This document shows, piece after piece, positions 1 to 7,875 of a stretch of DNA of 35,060 bases; within the stretch, counting starts at the first letter, position 1; each line of letters opens with the position of its first letter. The notes beneath the pieces were generated by a model, which saw nothing but the letters and a program-made list of their open reading frames with translations, was not told where the DNA came from and made no database searches. The position numbers were made by a program, and so were the translations under genes. The stretch comes from Candidatus Merdinaster equi (GTDB lineage: Bacteria > Bacillota > Clostridia > Lachnospirales > Lachnospiraceae), in NCBI GenBank assembly GCA_018064935.1, contig JAGHUF010000018.1:1-35060 (forward strand), written 5' to 3'.

Positions 1-956
1 TATCCAATGAGGCAGCAGCTGCCCTTGCCAGAAAAGCATTTGATGCCGGCGTTAATTTTTTTGACACAGCTCGTGCATATACCGATTCAGAGGTTAAGCT
101 CGGCATTGCGCTTGCTGATATTAGAAATCAGGTCTATATTGCGACCAAGACGGGTGCGCAGACGGCGGAAGGGTTCTGGAAGGATCTTCAGACGTCGCTA
201 ACCAATTTGAAGACGGATTATGTGGACATATATCAGTTCCACAATCCGGCATTTTGCCCCAAACCCGGGGATGGCAGCGGGCTGTATGAGGCGGCTCTGG
301 AAGCCAAAGAAAAGGGGATGATACGTCACATAGGTATCACTAATCACAGGCTAAAGGTTGCCTGGGAAGCGATTGAATCAGGCTTATATGAGACTCTTCA
401 GTTTCCGTTTTGTTATCTGGCGAGCGACGAAGATAAGGCGCTGGTTGCTGCGTGTAAGGAGAAAAACATTGGATTTATCGCGATGAAAGCGTTGTCAGGA
501 GGGTTGATTACTAACTCGGCTGCGGCGTATGCTTTCGAGGACCAGTATGATAATGTGCTTCCGATTTGGGGCGTGCAACGTGAATCTGAACTGGATGAGT
601 TCCTCTCATATATCGAGAATCCACCCCAAATGACTGCAGAGCTGCAGGCTATTATCGCTAAGGACGTAAAAGAACTAAGTGGCGATTTCTGCAGAGGATG
701 TGGATACTGCATGCCATGTCCGGCTGGAATTGAGATTAACAATATGGCTCGTATGAGTTTAATGATTCGAAGAGCGCCTGTTGCCGCACAGATGACGGAC
801 GAGATGCAGGAGAAAATGCGTAAAATCGAAGGCTGTCTAAACTGTGGAAAATGCAAGAGTAAATGTCCGTATGGACTGGATACACCAGCGCTTCTTCGAA
901 AGAATTATGAGGATTATAAAAGCATTCTAGCTGGGGAAATATCACCTTTAAAATAA
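1..956 (+). CDS. Aldo/keto reductase with C-terminal 4Fe-4S clusters (5' partial)
   Basis: The reading frame is open from the left edge (codons begin at base 3), so the true start lies outside the window. The visible part has the aldo/keto reductase tetrad: Asp and Tyr in [11 protein letters not shown], Lys in ATKTG and His in QFHN. The C-terminal third carries two ferredoxin-like clusters, [11 protein letters not shown] and [12 protein letters not shown], which place it in the COG1453-type group of predicted NAD(P)H-linked oxidoreductases with an electron-transfer tail, common in anaerobes. The substrate cannot be told from sequence. It converges on the flavodoxin gene with only 4 bases between the stops and no clear terminator. 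The N-terminal (beta/alpha)8 barrel start is missing only because of the window edge. Confidence 0.9.
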   Translation, partial: SNEAAAALARKAFDAGVNFFDTARAYTDSEVKLGIALADIRNQVYIATKTGAQTAEGFWKDLQTSLTNLKTDYVDIYQFHNPAFCPKPGDGSGLYEAALEAKEKGMIRHIGITNHRLKVAWEAIESGLYETLQFPFCYLASDEDKALVAACKEKNIGFIAMKALSGGLITNSAAAYAFEDQYDNVLPIWGVQRESELDEFLSYIENPPQMTAELQAIIAKDVKELSGDFCRGCGYCMPCPAGIEINNMARMSLMIRRAPVAAQMTDEMQEKMRKIEGCLNCGKCKSKCPYGLDTPALLRKNYEDYKSILAGEISPLK

Positions 957-960
957 TTTT

Positions 961-1371
961 TTATACGAACTGCTTTGCAAAGGATTTTATTGCTTCGATA
1001 TCTTTCTCGTCTGGCTTTCCTTTGTGAACAGGTCCAAATGCGCCTGCGCAGTGGAACTCTTTGTCAGAAACGGCTATGGATACATCTAATGACTTCAATA
1101 CCTTTTGCAGTGGTTTCTTCATCGATTTCATCATGGCGGAGGTGCCAAAAAGAACAATCTCACCGATATTTTCTTTGTTGTCTACTATAAATTTCTTCAC
1201 CGCTTCATCCATGTCAAAGGCATAGTACGAACAGCCTAGAAATAGAATGTCTGCTTTAGAGTCTAGTGCTTCTGTTACCTGTTTCGCTGTTACGCCGACA
1301 GCTTCCTCAACGGCTTTTGCCAGTTTCTCTGTGTTTCCACCTCTTGTGTAATACCTAATTGCAATATTCAT
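961..1371 (-). CDS. Flavodoxin-family protein
   Basis: A 136-residue protein of short-chain flavodoxin size. The N-terminal strand MNIAIRYYTRGGNTEKLA has the phosphate-binding loop TRGGNT that holds FMN (family knowledge); LGCSYYAFDMDEAV and LFGTSAMMKS fit the second and third FMN-contact loops. It probably acts as a small cytosolic FMN electron carrier or flavodoxin-like oxidoreductase. The start is supported by AAGGAGG 6 bases upstream of the ATG at 1371. It lies 45 bases downstream of the HAD phosphatase on the same strand and is probably the last gene of the hicA'-hicB-HAD operon. A role with the adjacent convergent ferredoxin-type reductase is possible but not shown. Confidence 0.85.
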   Translation of the reverse strand: MNIAIRYYTRGGNTEKLAKAVEEAVGVTAKQVTEALDSKADILFLGCSYYAFDMDEAVKKFIVDNKENIGEIVLFGTSAMMKSMKKPLQKVLKSLDVSIAVSDKEFHCAGAFGPVHKGKPDEKDIEAIKSFAKQFV

Positions 1372-1416
1372 GTTTGCCTCCTTTTTTATTTCTGTACCTA
1401 TAATCAGATTCCAGCC

Positions 1417-2079
1417 CTACTTATATGTGGAAAGAATATATGAAGCCACATCTCCAAGGCTACTTAAGATAGTGATAGCACCAGCATCCTTAAGATCCTG
1501 TACTTCACCAAAGCCGTAATCAACTGCGATTGTGGGAATGCCAGCAGCGCGTGCACCTTCTACATCGTATATAGTGTCGCCCACCAACACCATTTCGGAC
1601 GTGGCAATATCAGGCAAGCGACGAAAGAGCTCATCAAGGACCTGCTTTTTAGTGTCGATTTTGCCGTCTAAAGAAGCTCCGGCAACTTCGTCAAATAGGT
1701 CGAGTATTTCGAAGTGTTCTAGAAGAGTTTTGCACATTACTTCTGGTTTGGACGAAGCGAGACATATTTTGAAACCATTTTCTTTAAGACGTGTGATGCA
1801 CTCCCTAACACCTGGATAAAGAGTGCATTCGAACAATCCAATCTGAGTATATCGCTCTCTGTATTTGGCTATGACTTCTCGAAGAGAATCGCCTTCAAAA
1901 CCATAATGCTTCGGATAGGAGAATTTAAGCGGCGGGCCTATAAACACGCGCAGTTTATCCAAATCCGTCTCATGTATTCCAAAGAAATCTAAACTATATT
2001 GAACACTCTTAGTGATTCCTTCAGATGAATCAATTAGGGTTCCGTCTAAATCAAATAAAATTGCTTTCAAATTATTCAT
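1417..2079 (-). CDS. HAD-superfamily phosphatase (phosphoglycolate phosphatase-like)
   Basis: 220 residues with all four HAD motifs: FDLDGTLIDS near residues 9-18 (Asp10 nucleophile, Asp12 acid/base), LASSK with the motif II Ser, a Lys around the KIDTKK segment, and GDTIYDVEGARAAG for magnesium binding. The alpha-helical cap between motifs I and II (about residues 18-85) is of the Gph/YjjG type, so it is a small-molecule phosphate hydrolase; the substrate is not determined. Its ATG is separated from the hicB stop codon by one base, and its ribosome binding site (AGGAG, 9 bases upstream) lies inside the end of hicB, so the two are almost certainly co-transcribed and perhaps translationally coupled. 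There is no reason to think it belongs to the toxin-antitoxin function. Confidence 0.88.
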   Translation of the reverse strand: MNNLKAILFDLDGTLIDSSEGITKSVQYSLDFFGIHETDLDKLRVFIGPPLKFSYPKHYGFEGDSLREVIAKYRERYTQIGLFECTLYPGVRECITRLKENGFKICLASSKPEVMCKTLLEHFEILDLFDEVAGASLDGKIDTKKQVLDELFRRLPDIATSEMVLVGDTIYDVEGARAAGIPTIAVDYGFGEVQDLKDAGAITILSSLGDVASYILSTYK

Positions 2080-2080
2080 G

Positions 2081-2479
2081 TTAGTTCACTCCTATCCTTT
2101 GAATCAGTGCGTCCTGCAACACTTGAGAAAAATTTATATTTTGTGAAACCGCAATTTCATTTAACCATTCCGGTATTGTAAGCGTCTTTTTTACAGACTT
2201 ACTGTTATGCATTTTGCGATATTGCATTAGGTCAAATTCAATCAAACATGAAAAATCCCCGTCCTTTACCAAATAATCTACAGGTGACGATACGCTTGGT
2301 AGTTCTTCATTATTCTTTAATTTTTCATCGATGCATAACCCAATAGCTTCTACCGCCATTTTATATGCATCTGCCATATCTTCACCCTGGGTCATACATT
2401 CTGGGAAATCTGGAAAAGTAATCCAATAACCTCCCTGTTCATCATTATGAAATATTGCTGGATAAAAGTAATGATTCAT
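2081..2479 (-). CDS. hicB: HicB-family antitoxin
   Basis: 132 residues with the two-part HicB architecture. The N-terminal degenerate RNase-H-like domain (about residues 1-75) reads YPAIFHNDEQGGYWITFPDF then PECMTQGEDMADAYKMA, the typical HicB signature. The C-terminal ribbon-helix-helix DNA-binding segment begins at about residue 97 (KKTLTIPEWLNEIA, then NFSQVLQDALIQ). HicB normally binds and blocks the mRNA-cleaving toxin HicA and represses its own operon. The ATG overlaps the hicA-remnant stop by 4 bases (ATGA) and has AGGAGG 7 bases upstream. Its partner toxin here is an internally deleted stub, so this is an orphan antitoxin that may now act only as an autorepressor. Confidence 0.92.
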   Translation of the reverse strand: MNHYFYPAIFHNDEQGGYWITFPDFPECMTQGEDMADAYKMAVEAIGLCIDEKLKNNEELPSVSSPVDYLVKDGDFSCLIEFDLMQYRKMHNSKSVKKTLTIPEWLNEIAVSQNINFSQVLQDALIQRIGVN

Positions 2480-2571
2480 TCCTCGTCCTCCTTGATTCCT
2501 GCTTGCTTTAATATAGCCTGCTCTAATCCTTTTTTCAGTTTCTTTATCATTTCTTTTGAAGTAATTGGCAT
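2476..2571 (-). pseudogene. hicA: hicA toxin remnant with in-frame internal deletion
   Basis: A 31-codon frame, MPITSKEMIKKLKK followed directly by GLEQAILKQAGIKEDEE. The first 14 residues match the N-terminus of HicA mRNA interferases and the last 17 match their C-terminus (KKGTEQAILKQAG-like). The middle, which in HicA (about 60-65 residues) holds the dsRBD-like strands and the catalytic His of the GSHH-type motif, is absent. The deletion is in frame and falls in two Lys-rich stretches (KLKK versus the usual DLKKG), suggesting recombination between short similar sequences. The original ribosome binding site (AGGAG, 9 bases upstream) and the ATGA overlap with hicB remain. An upstream in-frame extension to 2697 exists but starts ahead of the promoter. 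The product cannot have HicA activity. Homology is recalled, not searched. Confidence 0.8.
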
Positions 2572-2593
2572 TCTACAATCTCCTATCAGCTCA

Positions 2594-2622
2594 ATACTAT
2601 ACGTATTCGCACGTGCTGTCAA
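2594..2622 (-). promoter_or_regulatory. Sigma-A-type promoter of the hicA'-hicB operon with palindromic spacer
   Basis: On the minus strand, TTGACA (complement of 2617-2622) is followed by a 17-base spacer and TAGTAT (complement of 2594-2599), a near-consensus vegetative promoter. Transcription would start near 2587, about 16 bases before the hicA' ATG. The spacer contains the perfect 8-base palindrome GCACGTGC at 2609-2616, and a second palindrome ATACGTAT at 2599-2606 touches the -10 box. These are plausible HicB operators because ribbon-helix-helix repressors bind inverted repeats; that part is inference. Confidence 0.7.
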
Positions 2623-2748
2623 CGATGAATAGAATATCGAATGAACCACTATCACCGTCCCCCACGGTTCATTTTTATGGTAAAATTGTGTAAGCATACG
2701 AAACTAGCATCGCTATAGTAGACGAAAAACAAATTTTAGGGGGGTTTT

Positions 2749-3501
2749 ATGAAAACAAATAAACTGCGAATGATAAAGACAATTGCTCTTTTCCTTACGG
2801 CAATTATGCTTCTTGCATCAACAGGACTGGGAACACTTAAGGTGGAGGCTGCCAGCAAATCAGCAAAGTTTCTTACACTTATGGAGTGCTCCGTTTGGTC
2901 GGCACCGGCTACGGTGGGAGCTAACAGGGTCAAGAAGATTCCTGCAGGATATCCAGTAACCGTTTATACCAACAAGGTTTATTACAGCACTACAGGAGAC
3001 GGCAAGACCTTCTACAAGACGGTCAAGGGTTCTTACATTTTATGCAAGTGCCTGGATGTTAACGGCACCTCTGGCAAAAAAACAGATACGCCTACTTCAA
3101 AGACTGAAACTCATACACATAACTGGACTGTTGAAAAGCATTTTTCGCTTAACCATACCAATGAAGGCCATTATGCACCATATATATGTAGTGATTGCAG
3201 ACGGGATTTTCAAAGATATGAGGATTTAGACGCACATCAGGAAGAAACGGCTATTAAGAGTCGCGAAGCATATCGCGATGAAAATGGTGTATGGCATGGC
3301 GAGATAACTCATACCGGTTGGTGTAATGGCTGGGTTGTTGAAAGAGAATGGGATGTATATTCTGTTCAATATAAAGAAGTGTGTGCATGTGGAGCAACAG
3401 GCAAGGAATGGAGTACGGTGGAGGAAGTGACCTGTACATGTATCCACTATGGTCCTAATATGCATTTCCATTTTGCGGATAGAGAATGCTGCCGTGGATA
3501 A
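2749..3501 (+). CDS. Secreted Cys/His-rich protein of unknown function
   Basis: 250 residues. A Sec signal peptide is clear: charged MKTNKLRMIK, a hydrophobic core to about residue 30, and a likely cut after VEA (about residue 35). Residues 38-103 look like a bacterial SH3-type module (SVWSAPA, IPAGYPVTVY, FYKTVKGSYILC). A Ser/Thr/Lys linker follows, then a region rich in Cys (12 in the whole protein) and His. In it, CSDCRRDFQRYEDLDAH fits C-x2-C-x3-F-x5-L-x2-H, the first three ligands and core of a C2H2 zinc finger, without the second His at the usual spacing. Later Cys pairs are CACG, CTC and CC. I recognise no named family; a metal-binding exported wall-associated protein is the best guess. 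The ribosome binding site AGGGGGG lies 4 bases before the ATG. The gene stands alone, divergent from hicA'. Confidence 0.75.
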   Translation: MKTNKLRMIKTIALFLTAIMLLASTGLGTLKVEAASKSAKFLTLMECSVWSAPATVGANRVKKIPAGYPVTVYTNKVYYSTTGDGKTFYKTVKGSYILCKCLDVNGTSGKKTDTPTSKTETHTHNWTVEKHFSLNHTNEGHYAPYICSDCRRDFQRYEDLDAHQEETAIKSREAYRDENGVWHGEITHTGWCNGWVVEREWDVYSVQYKEVCACGATGKEWSTVEEVTCTCIHYGPNMHFHFADRECCRG

Positions 3502-3585
3502 GAATGAAGCGGTATCCGAGCCGCTGGGAATGTTGATTTGAACTGTTGTCATGAATAATTTGCGTAAAAATCAGGAGGGATGCAC

Positions 3586-4068
3586 ATGCCAAAGCATAAG
3601 GTAGCAATCATATCAGATACCCATGATAAGCTGCGCCCTGAAATCGAGGCCTATTTAAGAGAATGTGAGGCGATTTTTCATGCTGGAGATGTGACCAGTA
3701 GTGAGATAAAGAGCAGATTAGAGTCAATAGCCCCGCTTTATCTTGTCCGAGGAAACAACGATTTTGGCTGGGCTATGAGTATTCCTTATACGCTGCAGAC
3801 TGAATATGCCGGTTTTAAGTTTGTCATGGCACACATGGAGAAGGATATTCCGTATCCAATTCCTGAGACCGATTTTGTTATTTTTGGACATACTCACAAC
3901 TACTATGTTGAGCGCGAGGACGGACACACCTGGCTCAACCCTGGCAGCTGTGGTCCGATGCGTTTTGGAAGTGGAATCACAATGGCAATACTTACGCTCG
4001 ATTCAGACAAACATACCTTCTCGATAGAAAAAATAGATTTGACAAACAGTATTAAGAATCCCTGGTAA
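3586..4068 (+). CDS. YfcE/MJ0936-family metallophosphoesterase
   Basis: 160 residues with the complete calcineurin-like metal set: SDTHD (residues 10-14), HAGDV, RGNNDFG, AHM and FGHTHN, ending with the LNPGS motif typical of the YfcE/MJ0936 group. These small cytosolic enzymes hydrolyse phosphodiesters in a manganese-dependent way; the natural substrate is generally unknown. I place the start at the second of two in-frame ATGs (3586, not 3580), because AGGAGGG at 3573-3579 is 6 bases from the second and touches the first. The gene ends 4 bases before the pseudouridine synthase, so the two probably form an operon. Confidence 0.9.
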   Translation: MPKHKVAIISDTHDKLRPEIEAYLRECEAIFHAGDVTSSEIKSRLESIAPLYLVRGNNDFGWAMSIPYTLQTEYAGFKFVMAHMEKDIPYPIPETDFVIFGHTHNYYVEREDGHTWLNPGSCGPMRFGSGITMAILTLDSDKHTFSIEKIDLTNSIKNPW

Positions 4069-4072
4069 TCAT

Positions 4073-4981
4073 ATGACACGCACAATAACCTATCATCCTG
4101 ATTCAAGCTATAACGGGCATAAAATATCAGAATACCTTCGAAACCTTGGTTATACCAGACAGAGTCTTACTATACTTAGGTACGACGAGGGGAGCATTGT
4201 GTTAAATGACCAGGTAGTTCATATGAATCGATTGCTGGAGGACGGGGATACGCTCACAATAAATATCAGGGAAAAGGGAGTGTCGGAGAATGTCATTCCT
4301 GTTGATCTGCCGTTTCCGATTGTATATGAGGATGAGGACCTTGTTGTAATAAATAAACCAGCTGGTATGCCTTCGCACCCGTCCATGAAGAATTTTGATA
4401 ACACATTAGGAAATGCAGCAGCTTATTATTTTTCAAAAATGGTCTGCGACAATAATAATTTTGTGTATCGATGTGTAAATCGACTGGACAAGGACACCAC
4501 CGGACTTACGATAATTGCAAAGCACATGGTCAGCGGTGGGATTCTGTATGAGCAGATTCAGAAGAAAATTCTCCGTAGAGAGTATGTTGCCATAGTAGAG
4601 GGCACCGATCTTCCGGACAATGGGACAATTGATCTTCCGTTGTCGCGTGATTTGGACTCGGCGATAGCAAGAAAAGTCGATTTTGAAAACGGTGACCGCG
4701 CGGTGACACATTTCGAAGTGATATCAAGAGGCAAGGGATTATCTTTCGTACGCTTTAGGCTTGAAACCGGGAGGACTCACCAGATCCGGGTTCATATGCT
4801 TGCTTCTGGTCATCCTCTTATCGGGGACTTTTTATATAATCCGGAAAATAATATAATGGCAAGGCAGGCTCTTCACGCGGGAAAATTATCTTTTCTACAC
4901 CCGATGACTGGTGAAGCCGTGTGCTTTGAAGTGCCTGTTCCTGATGATATGCAGGCGGTTTTGGACACTTATTTTGAATGA
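4073..4981 (+). CDS. RluA-family pseudouridine synthase
   Basis: 302 residues. An S4-like RNA-binding segment (about residues 15-70) precedes the catalytic domain, which has the RluA signature VNRLDKDTTGLTIIAKH with catalytic Asp at about residue 139, the motif GRTHQIRVHMLASGHPLIGD near residues 250-270, and the strand VYEDEDLVVINKPAGMPSHP. Enzymes of this family isomerise uridine to pseudouridine in rRNA or tRNA; the exact site (RluD, RluC or YlyB-like) cannot be assigned. The ATG is 4 bases after the phosphoesterase stop and lacks a good ribosome binding site, suggesting coupling to the upstream gene. Length and motifs are normal for the family. Confidence 0.92.
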   Translation: MTRTITYHPDSSYNGHKISEYLRNLGYTRQSLTILRYDEGSIVLNDQVVHMNRLLEDGDTLTINIREKGVSENVIPVDLPFPIVYEDEDLVVINKPAGMPSHPSMKNFDNTLGNAAAYYFSKMVCDNNNFVYRCVNRLDKDTTGLTIIAKHMVSGGILYEQIQKKILRREYVAIVEGTDLPDNGTIDLPLSRDLDSAIARKVDFENGDRAVTHFEVISRGKGLSFVRFRLETGRTHQIRVHMLASGHPLIGDFLYNPENNIMARQALHAGKLSFLHPMTGEAVCFEVPVPDDMQAVLDTYFE

Positions 4982-5067
4982 AAACCCAAATCCCGTGAGC
5001 GCGGAAAATCCTTGTTTAGGATGAGAAAAAAGTATAGAAAAAATAGCTAGGGAAAGAGAAAGCATTG

Positions 5068-5865
5068 ATGAGAGAAGATTCAGTAAAACAGACTAAATCT
5101 AAAGAAAAGAAACAGCTTACGAAGAAACAGCAGAAGATTATAGCAGGAATTGGAATTGCAGTTTTTGTTCTCGTTGTAGTTGTTCTGTGTATTGTGGCAA
5201 TTCCTCTTATAAAGAGCCTGGCTGATCCTGATAACCCTGAGGCCCGTGAATCGTTCAGAAAATGGGTAAATGAAATGGGAATCTGGGGCAGGCTAGCATA
5301 TATGGGGCTCATGATTCTGCAGATTCTGGTAGCTTTTATACCGGGTGAGCCTCTTGAATTGATGGCAGGATATGCTTTCGGTACAGTTGAAGGTACTATA
5401 TTGTGTTTGCTTGCATCATCAATCGGAAGTATTCTTGTACTTCTCCTTGTGCGCAAATTCGGTGTCTATCTCCTTGAGATTTTCTTCTCAAAAGAGAAAA
5501 TCGACTCACTGAAATTTCTTCAGGAGTCGCCTCGTACAACGCTCATATTTACTGTGTTATTTATACCGATAGGTACGCCCAAAGATCTTCTGTGCTTTTA
5601 TGGTGGACTAACCAAAATAAGAATGTGGATTTTGATTCTTGTTTGCACTCTCGGACGTTTCCCAGCAATTATCACTTCAACGCTTGGCGGAGATGCCCTT
5701 GAGAATCAGGATTTTGTTGCTGCCATAATTGTTTTGGCTGTCACCCTTGCTTTGAGCGGTATTGGAATCCTGGTTTACAAGCTCGTCAGCAGGAAGAATG
5801 ACAAGAATCAGGCACCTGTTACAGCGACTGGTACTGATTCGGATTTAGATAAGGATAAGAATTAG
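5068..5865 (+). CDS. TVP38/TMEM64 (DedA/VTT-like) membrane protein
   Basis: 265 residues from the ATG at 5068; a TTG one codon earlier is possible. A Lys/Gln-rich cytosolic start (residues 1-24) leads to a transmembrane helix (about 25-50). The VTT core follows: FIPGEPLELMAGYAFGTVEG near residues 92-111, a long hydrophobic hairpin, and the IPIGTPKDLLCFYGG segment near 170-185 that typifies SNARE-associated/DedA-like proteins. A C-terminal helix and a charged Asp/Lys tail follow. Members are integral membrane proteins linked to lipid scrambling and undecaprenyl-phosphate recycling; the precise role here is not known. The putative ribosome binding site GGGAAAGAGA is weak. The convergent neighbour ends about 34 bases beyond. 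Confidence 0.88.
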   Translation: MREDSVKQTKSKEKKQLTKKQQKIIAGIGIAVFVLVVVVLCIVAIPLIKSLADPDNPEARESFRKWVNEMGIWGRLAYMGLMILQILVAFIPGEPLELMAGYAFGTVEGTILCLLASSIGSILVLLLVRKFGVYLLEIFFSKEKIDSLKFLQESPRTTLIFTVLFIPIGTPKDLLCFYGGLTKIRMWILILVCTLGRFPAIITSTLGGDALENQDFVAAIIVLAVTLALSGIGILVYKLVSRKNDKNQAPVTATGTDSDLDKDKN

Positions 5866-5899
5866 AATTCAAATTAAGCCAGTAGATTGAGACGAAAAA

Positions 5900-6565
5900 C
5901 TAAACTAGATAAATACAATCATATCTGATAGCTTTGCCTGATACAGAATAATCAGGTTTTCTTCCGGCAAGGTATGGCCCCTTTAGAGGCCTTTTGATAA
6001 CAATTTTTCTGGGTTTGACTAAAAGAGCTGCTTCTAGTAGCTCTTTTTCATCGCTACAAGGGGATTCCAGCTTCTGGAGAAGTTGGAATTTTTTCTTGAT
6101 AAGTCCGCTCTTTTGCCGCTCTGGGAACATTGGGTCGAGCAGTATAACATCTGCTTCAAGGGAATTGCTTTTCATAGCTTCAATACTGTCTCCCTGAATA
6201 AGCTTCATCCGGCTGACAATACCGCTCAGCATCTCGTTTTTACTTGCCCTGTCTAAAGCGTCTTCGAGAAGCACCGCGATAATAGGGTCATACTCGAATA
6301 GAGTCACCTGATATCCGCTTGCAGCAAGCAAAAGAGAATCTTCTCCGAATCCGGCGGTTGCATCAATCAGTCTTGGAACTCGCTCCAGTCCCTTAATTCT
6401 TGCGGCTTTGACAAGTAGCTCTCTCTCGAGATTGGACTGCTTTAGTCTTGGAAGAGATTCGGTTAGGTCAGCTGTAAGGCTCAGAGTTCCATCTGTGAGA
6501 GTCAGTCCCTCTTGTGTATATTCAAGTTTTAGTCCATTAGGACAGGTCGGAAGTTTGCTCGGCAT
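5900..6565 (-). CDS. rsmJ: RsmJ-like class I SAM-dependent methyltransferase
   Basis: 221 residues from the ATG at 6565, chosen because GGAG lies 9 bases upstream; a GTG at 6592 in the same frame has no such signal. It has the S-adenosylmethionine-binding stretch LIDATAGFGEDSLLLAASGY, the acidic loop FEYDPIIAVLLEDAL and the catalytic-type motif ILLDPMFPERQKSGLIKK, followed by KIVIKRPL. This order and wording match RsmJ, which makes N2-methylguanosine 1516 of 16S rRNA in E. coli; Gram-positive relatives of unproven specificity are known. It is divergent from murD and convergent with the TVP38-like gene. Confidence 0.82.
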   Translation of the reverse strand: MPSKLPTCPNGLKLEYTQEGLTLTDGTLSLTADLTESLPRLKQSNLERELLVKAARIKGLERVPRLIDATAGFGEDSLLLAASGYQVTLFEYDPIIAVLLEDALDRASKNEMLSGIVSRMKLIQGDSIEAMKSNSLEADVILLDPMFPERQKSGLIKKKFQLLQKLESPCSDEKELLEAALLVKPRKIVIKRPLKGPYLAGRKPDYSVSGKAIRYDCIYLV

Positions 6566-6669
6566 GGTTTTTCTCCAATACAAAAAATGCACTTCTTTAC
6601 TATGTAGGCTTATGCTATCATATCATGGTGGCAGTAAATGCTAAAGAGAGTGGAAATGGAAATATAATA

Positions 6670-7875
6670 ATGAACGACATTAGAAATCTGTTTGCGAATA
6701 AAAGAGTATTAATTTGGGGCTTTGGACGAGAGGGTCAGTCGACGAAGCATTTCCTTACAAGACTGTGCACACCCGCGAGTGTAGAGGTGTTTGAGGGGAA
6801 AAGAGAAGGAATCGAAGAGGACAAGTACGATTTGATAATTAAGAGCCCAGGAATTGTCATGGAAGAAGACGATCCCAAATATACCTCGCAGACGGAAATT
6901 TTCCTGAAGGCATTCAGAGATCAGACAGTTGGAATAACTGGCACCAAGGGTAAGAGTACGACCTCATCACTTCTGTATCACGTGCTCAAATCATGTGGAA
7001 AGAAGGCGATTCTTCTTGGAAATATTGGAGAACCCTGCCTGGATTATTATGAGGAGATAGACGAAGAAACTATCATTGTCTTCGAGATGAGCTGTCATCA
7101 GCTTGCACATGTTGATGTATCTCCACGTGTTGCTGTATTCTTAAGCTTCTTTGAGGAACATCTTGATTATTACAAGACTGTCGATAAGTATTATGCAGCG
7201 AAGAGCCATGTGACAACCTATCAGGGCGAAGAAGATTATTTTTTCATCGGGGAGAATGTCCCTATGCCTGAGACAAAGGCAAAAACTAGATTAATCACCC
7301 GCGAGGAAGTGGAAGACTTTGAACTGACTGTTCCGGGTGAGCATAATCGTTTTAACGCGCAGTTTGTAATAGAGATAGCCACTAAAGTATATGGACTTGA
7401 GAGGGAAGAGGTGCTGAGAGCATTTGCTTCGTTTAAGGGCTTGCCTCACAGGCTTGAATATATCGGAACCAAGAATGGAATAAGATACTATGATGATTCT
7501 ATTTCAACTATTCCGAGTGCGACGATAGAGGCACTTCATGCGATTGAGGAGGCTCATACAGTTATTTTAGGCGGAATGGACAGGGGTATTGATTATACAC
7601 TGTTAATTGATTTTATTAAGAAGCCTGAGAATCAGATATATGATTACATTCTTGCGTATGATTCAGGCCGAAGAATATACGAAAGTGTGTCGGAGCTGTC
7701 ATGCACGCATTATGTTGATGATTTGAAGAAGGCGACTGAGCTTGCCGGGGAGATTACACCAAAAGGCAAAGCTTGTCTGCTATCACCGGCTTCAGCTTCC
7801 TATGGATATTTTAAGAATTTTGAACAAAGGGGAGAAATGTTCAAGGAATATATTGGGGAAGGACTTGCTTTATGA
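6670..7875 (+). CDS. murD: UDP-N-acetylmuramoyl-L-alanine--D-glutamate ligase
   Basis: 401 residues from the ATG at 6670, preferred to the in-frame ATG at 6625 because the protein then begins MNDIRNLFANKRVLIWGFG, with the Rossmann-like motif in the usual position. It has the Mur ligase ATP loop GTKGKSTTSSLL, the central YYDDSISTIPSATIEAL and ILGGMDRGIDY motifs, and the C-terminal SPASASYGYFKNFEQRG typical of MurD. The enzyme adds D-glutamate to UDP-MurNAc-L-Ala in the cytosol. It is shorter than most MurD (about 450 residues) and lacks the usual SPG-type N-terminal spacing, so it may be a divergent or second copy. Its stop overlaps the next start (ATGA). Confidence 0.85.
   Translation: MNDIRNLFANKRVLIWGFGREGQSTKHFLTRLCTPASVEVFEGKREGIEEDKYDLIIKSPGIVMEEDDPKYTSQTEIFLKAFRDQTVGITGTKGKSTTSSLLYHVLKSCGKKAILLGNIGEPCLDYYEEIDEETIIVFEMSCHQLAHVDVSPRVAVFLSFFEEHLDYYKTVDKYYAAKSHVTTYQGEEDYFFIGENVPMPETKAKTRLITREEVEDFELTVPGEHNRFNAQFVIEIATKVYGLEREEVLRAFASFKGLPHRLEYIGTKNGIRYYDDSISTIPSATIEALHAIEEAHTVILGGMDRGIDYTLLIDFIKKPENQIYDYILAYDSGRRIYESVSELSCTHYVDDLKKATELAGEITPKGKACLLSPASASYGYFKNFEQRGEMFKEYIGEGLAL

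Noticed and set aside
7-201. A short plus-strand frame at the left edge
   Set aside because: The aldo/keto reductase frame is continuous from base 3 through the catalytic motifs, so this Arg-rich frame is a shadow and there is no frameshift.
2572-2697. N-terminal extension of the hicA remnant
   Set aside because: It would begin upstream of the -35/-10 elements, and the AGGAG-supported ATG at 2571 matches the normal HicA start.
5016-5456. Minus-strand frame opposite the TVP38-like gene
   Set aside because: Antisense to a well supported membrane protein; its hydrophobic and Ser/Thr-rich content is the reverse of that gene's codons.
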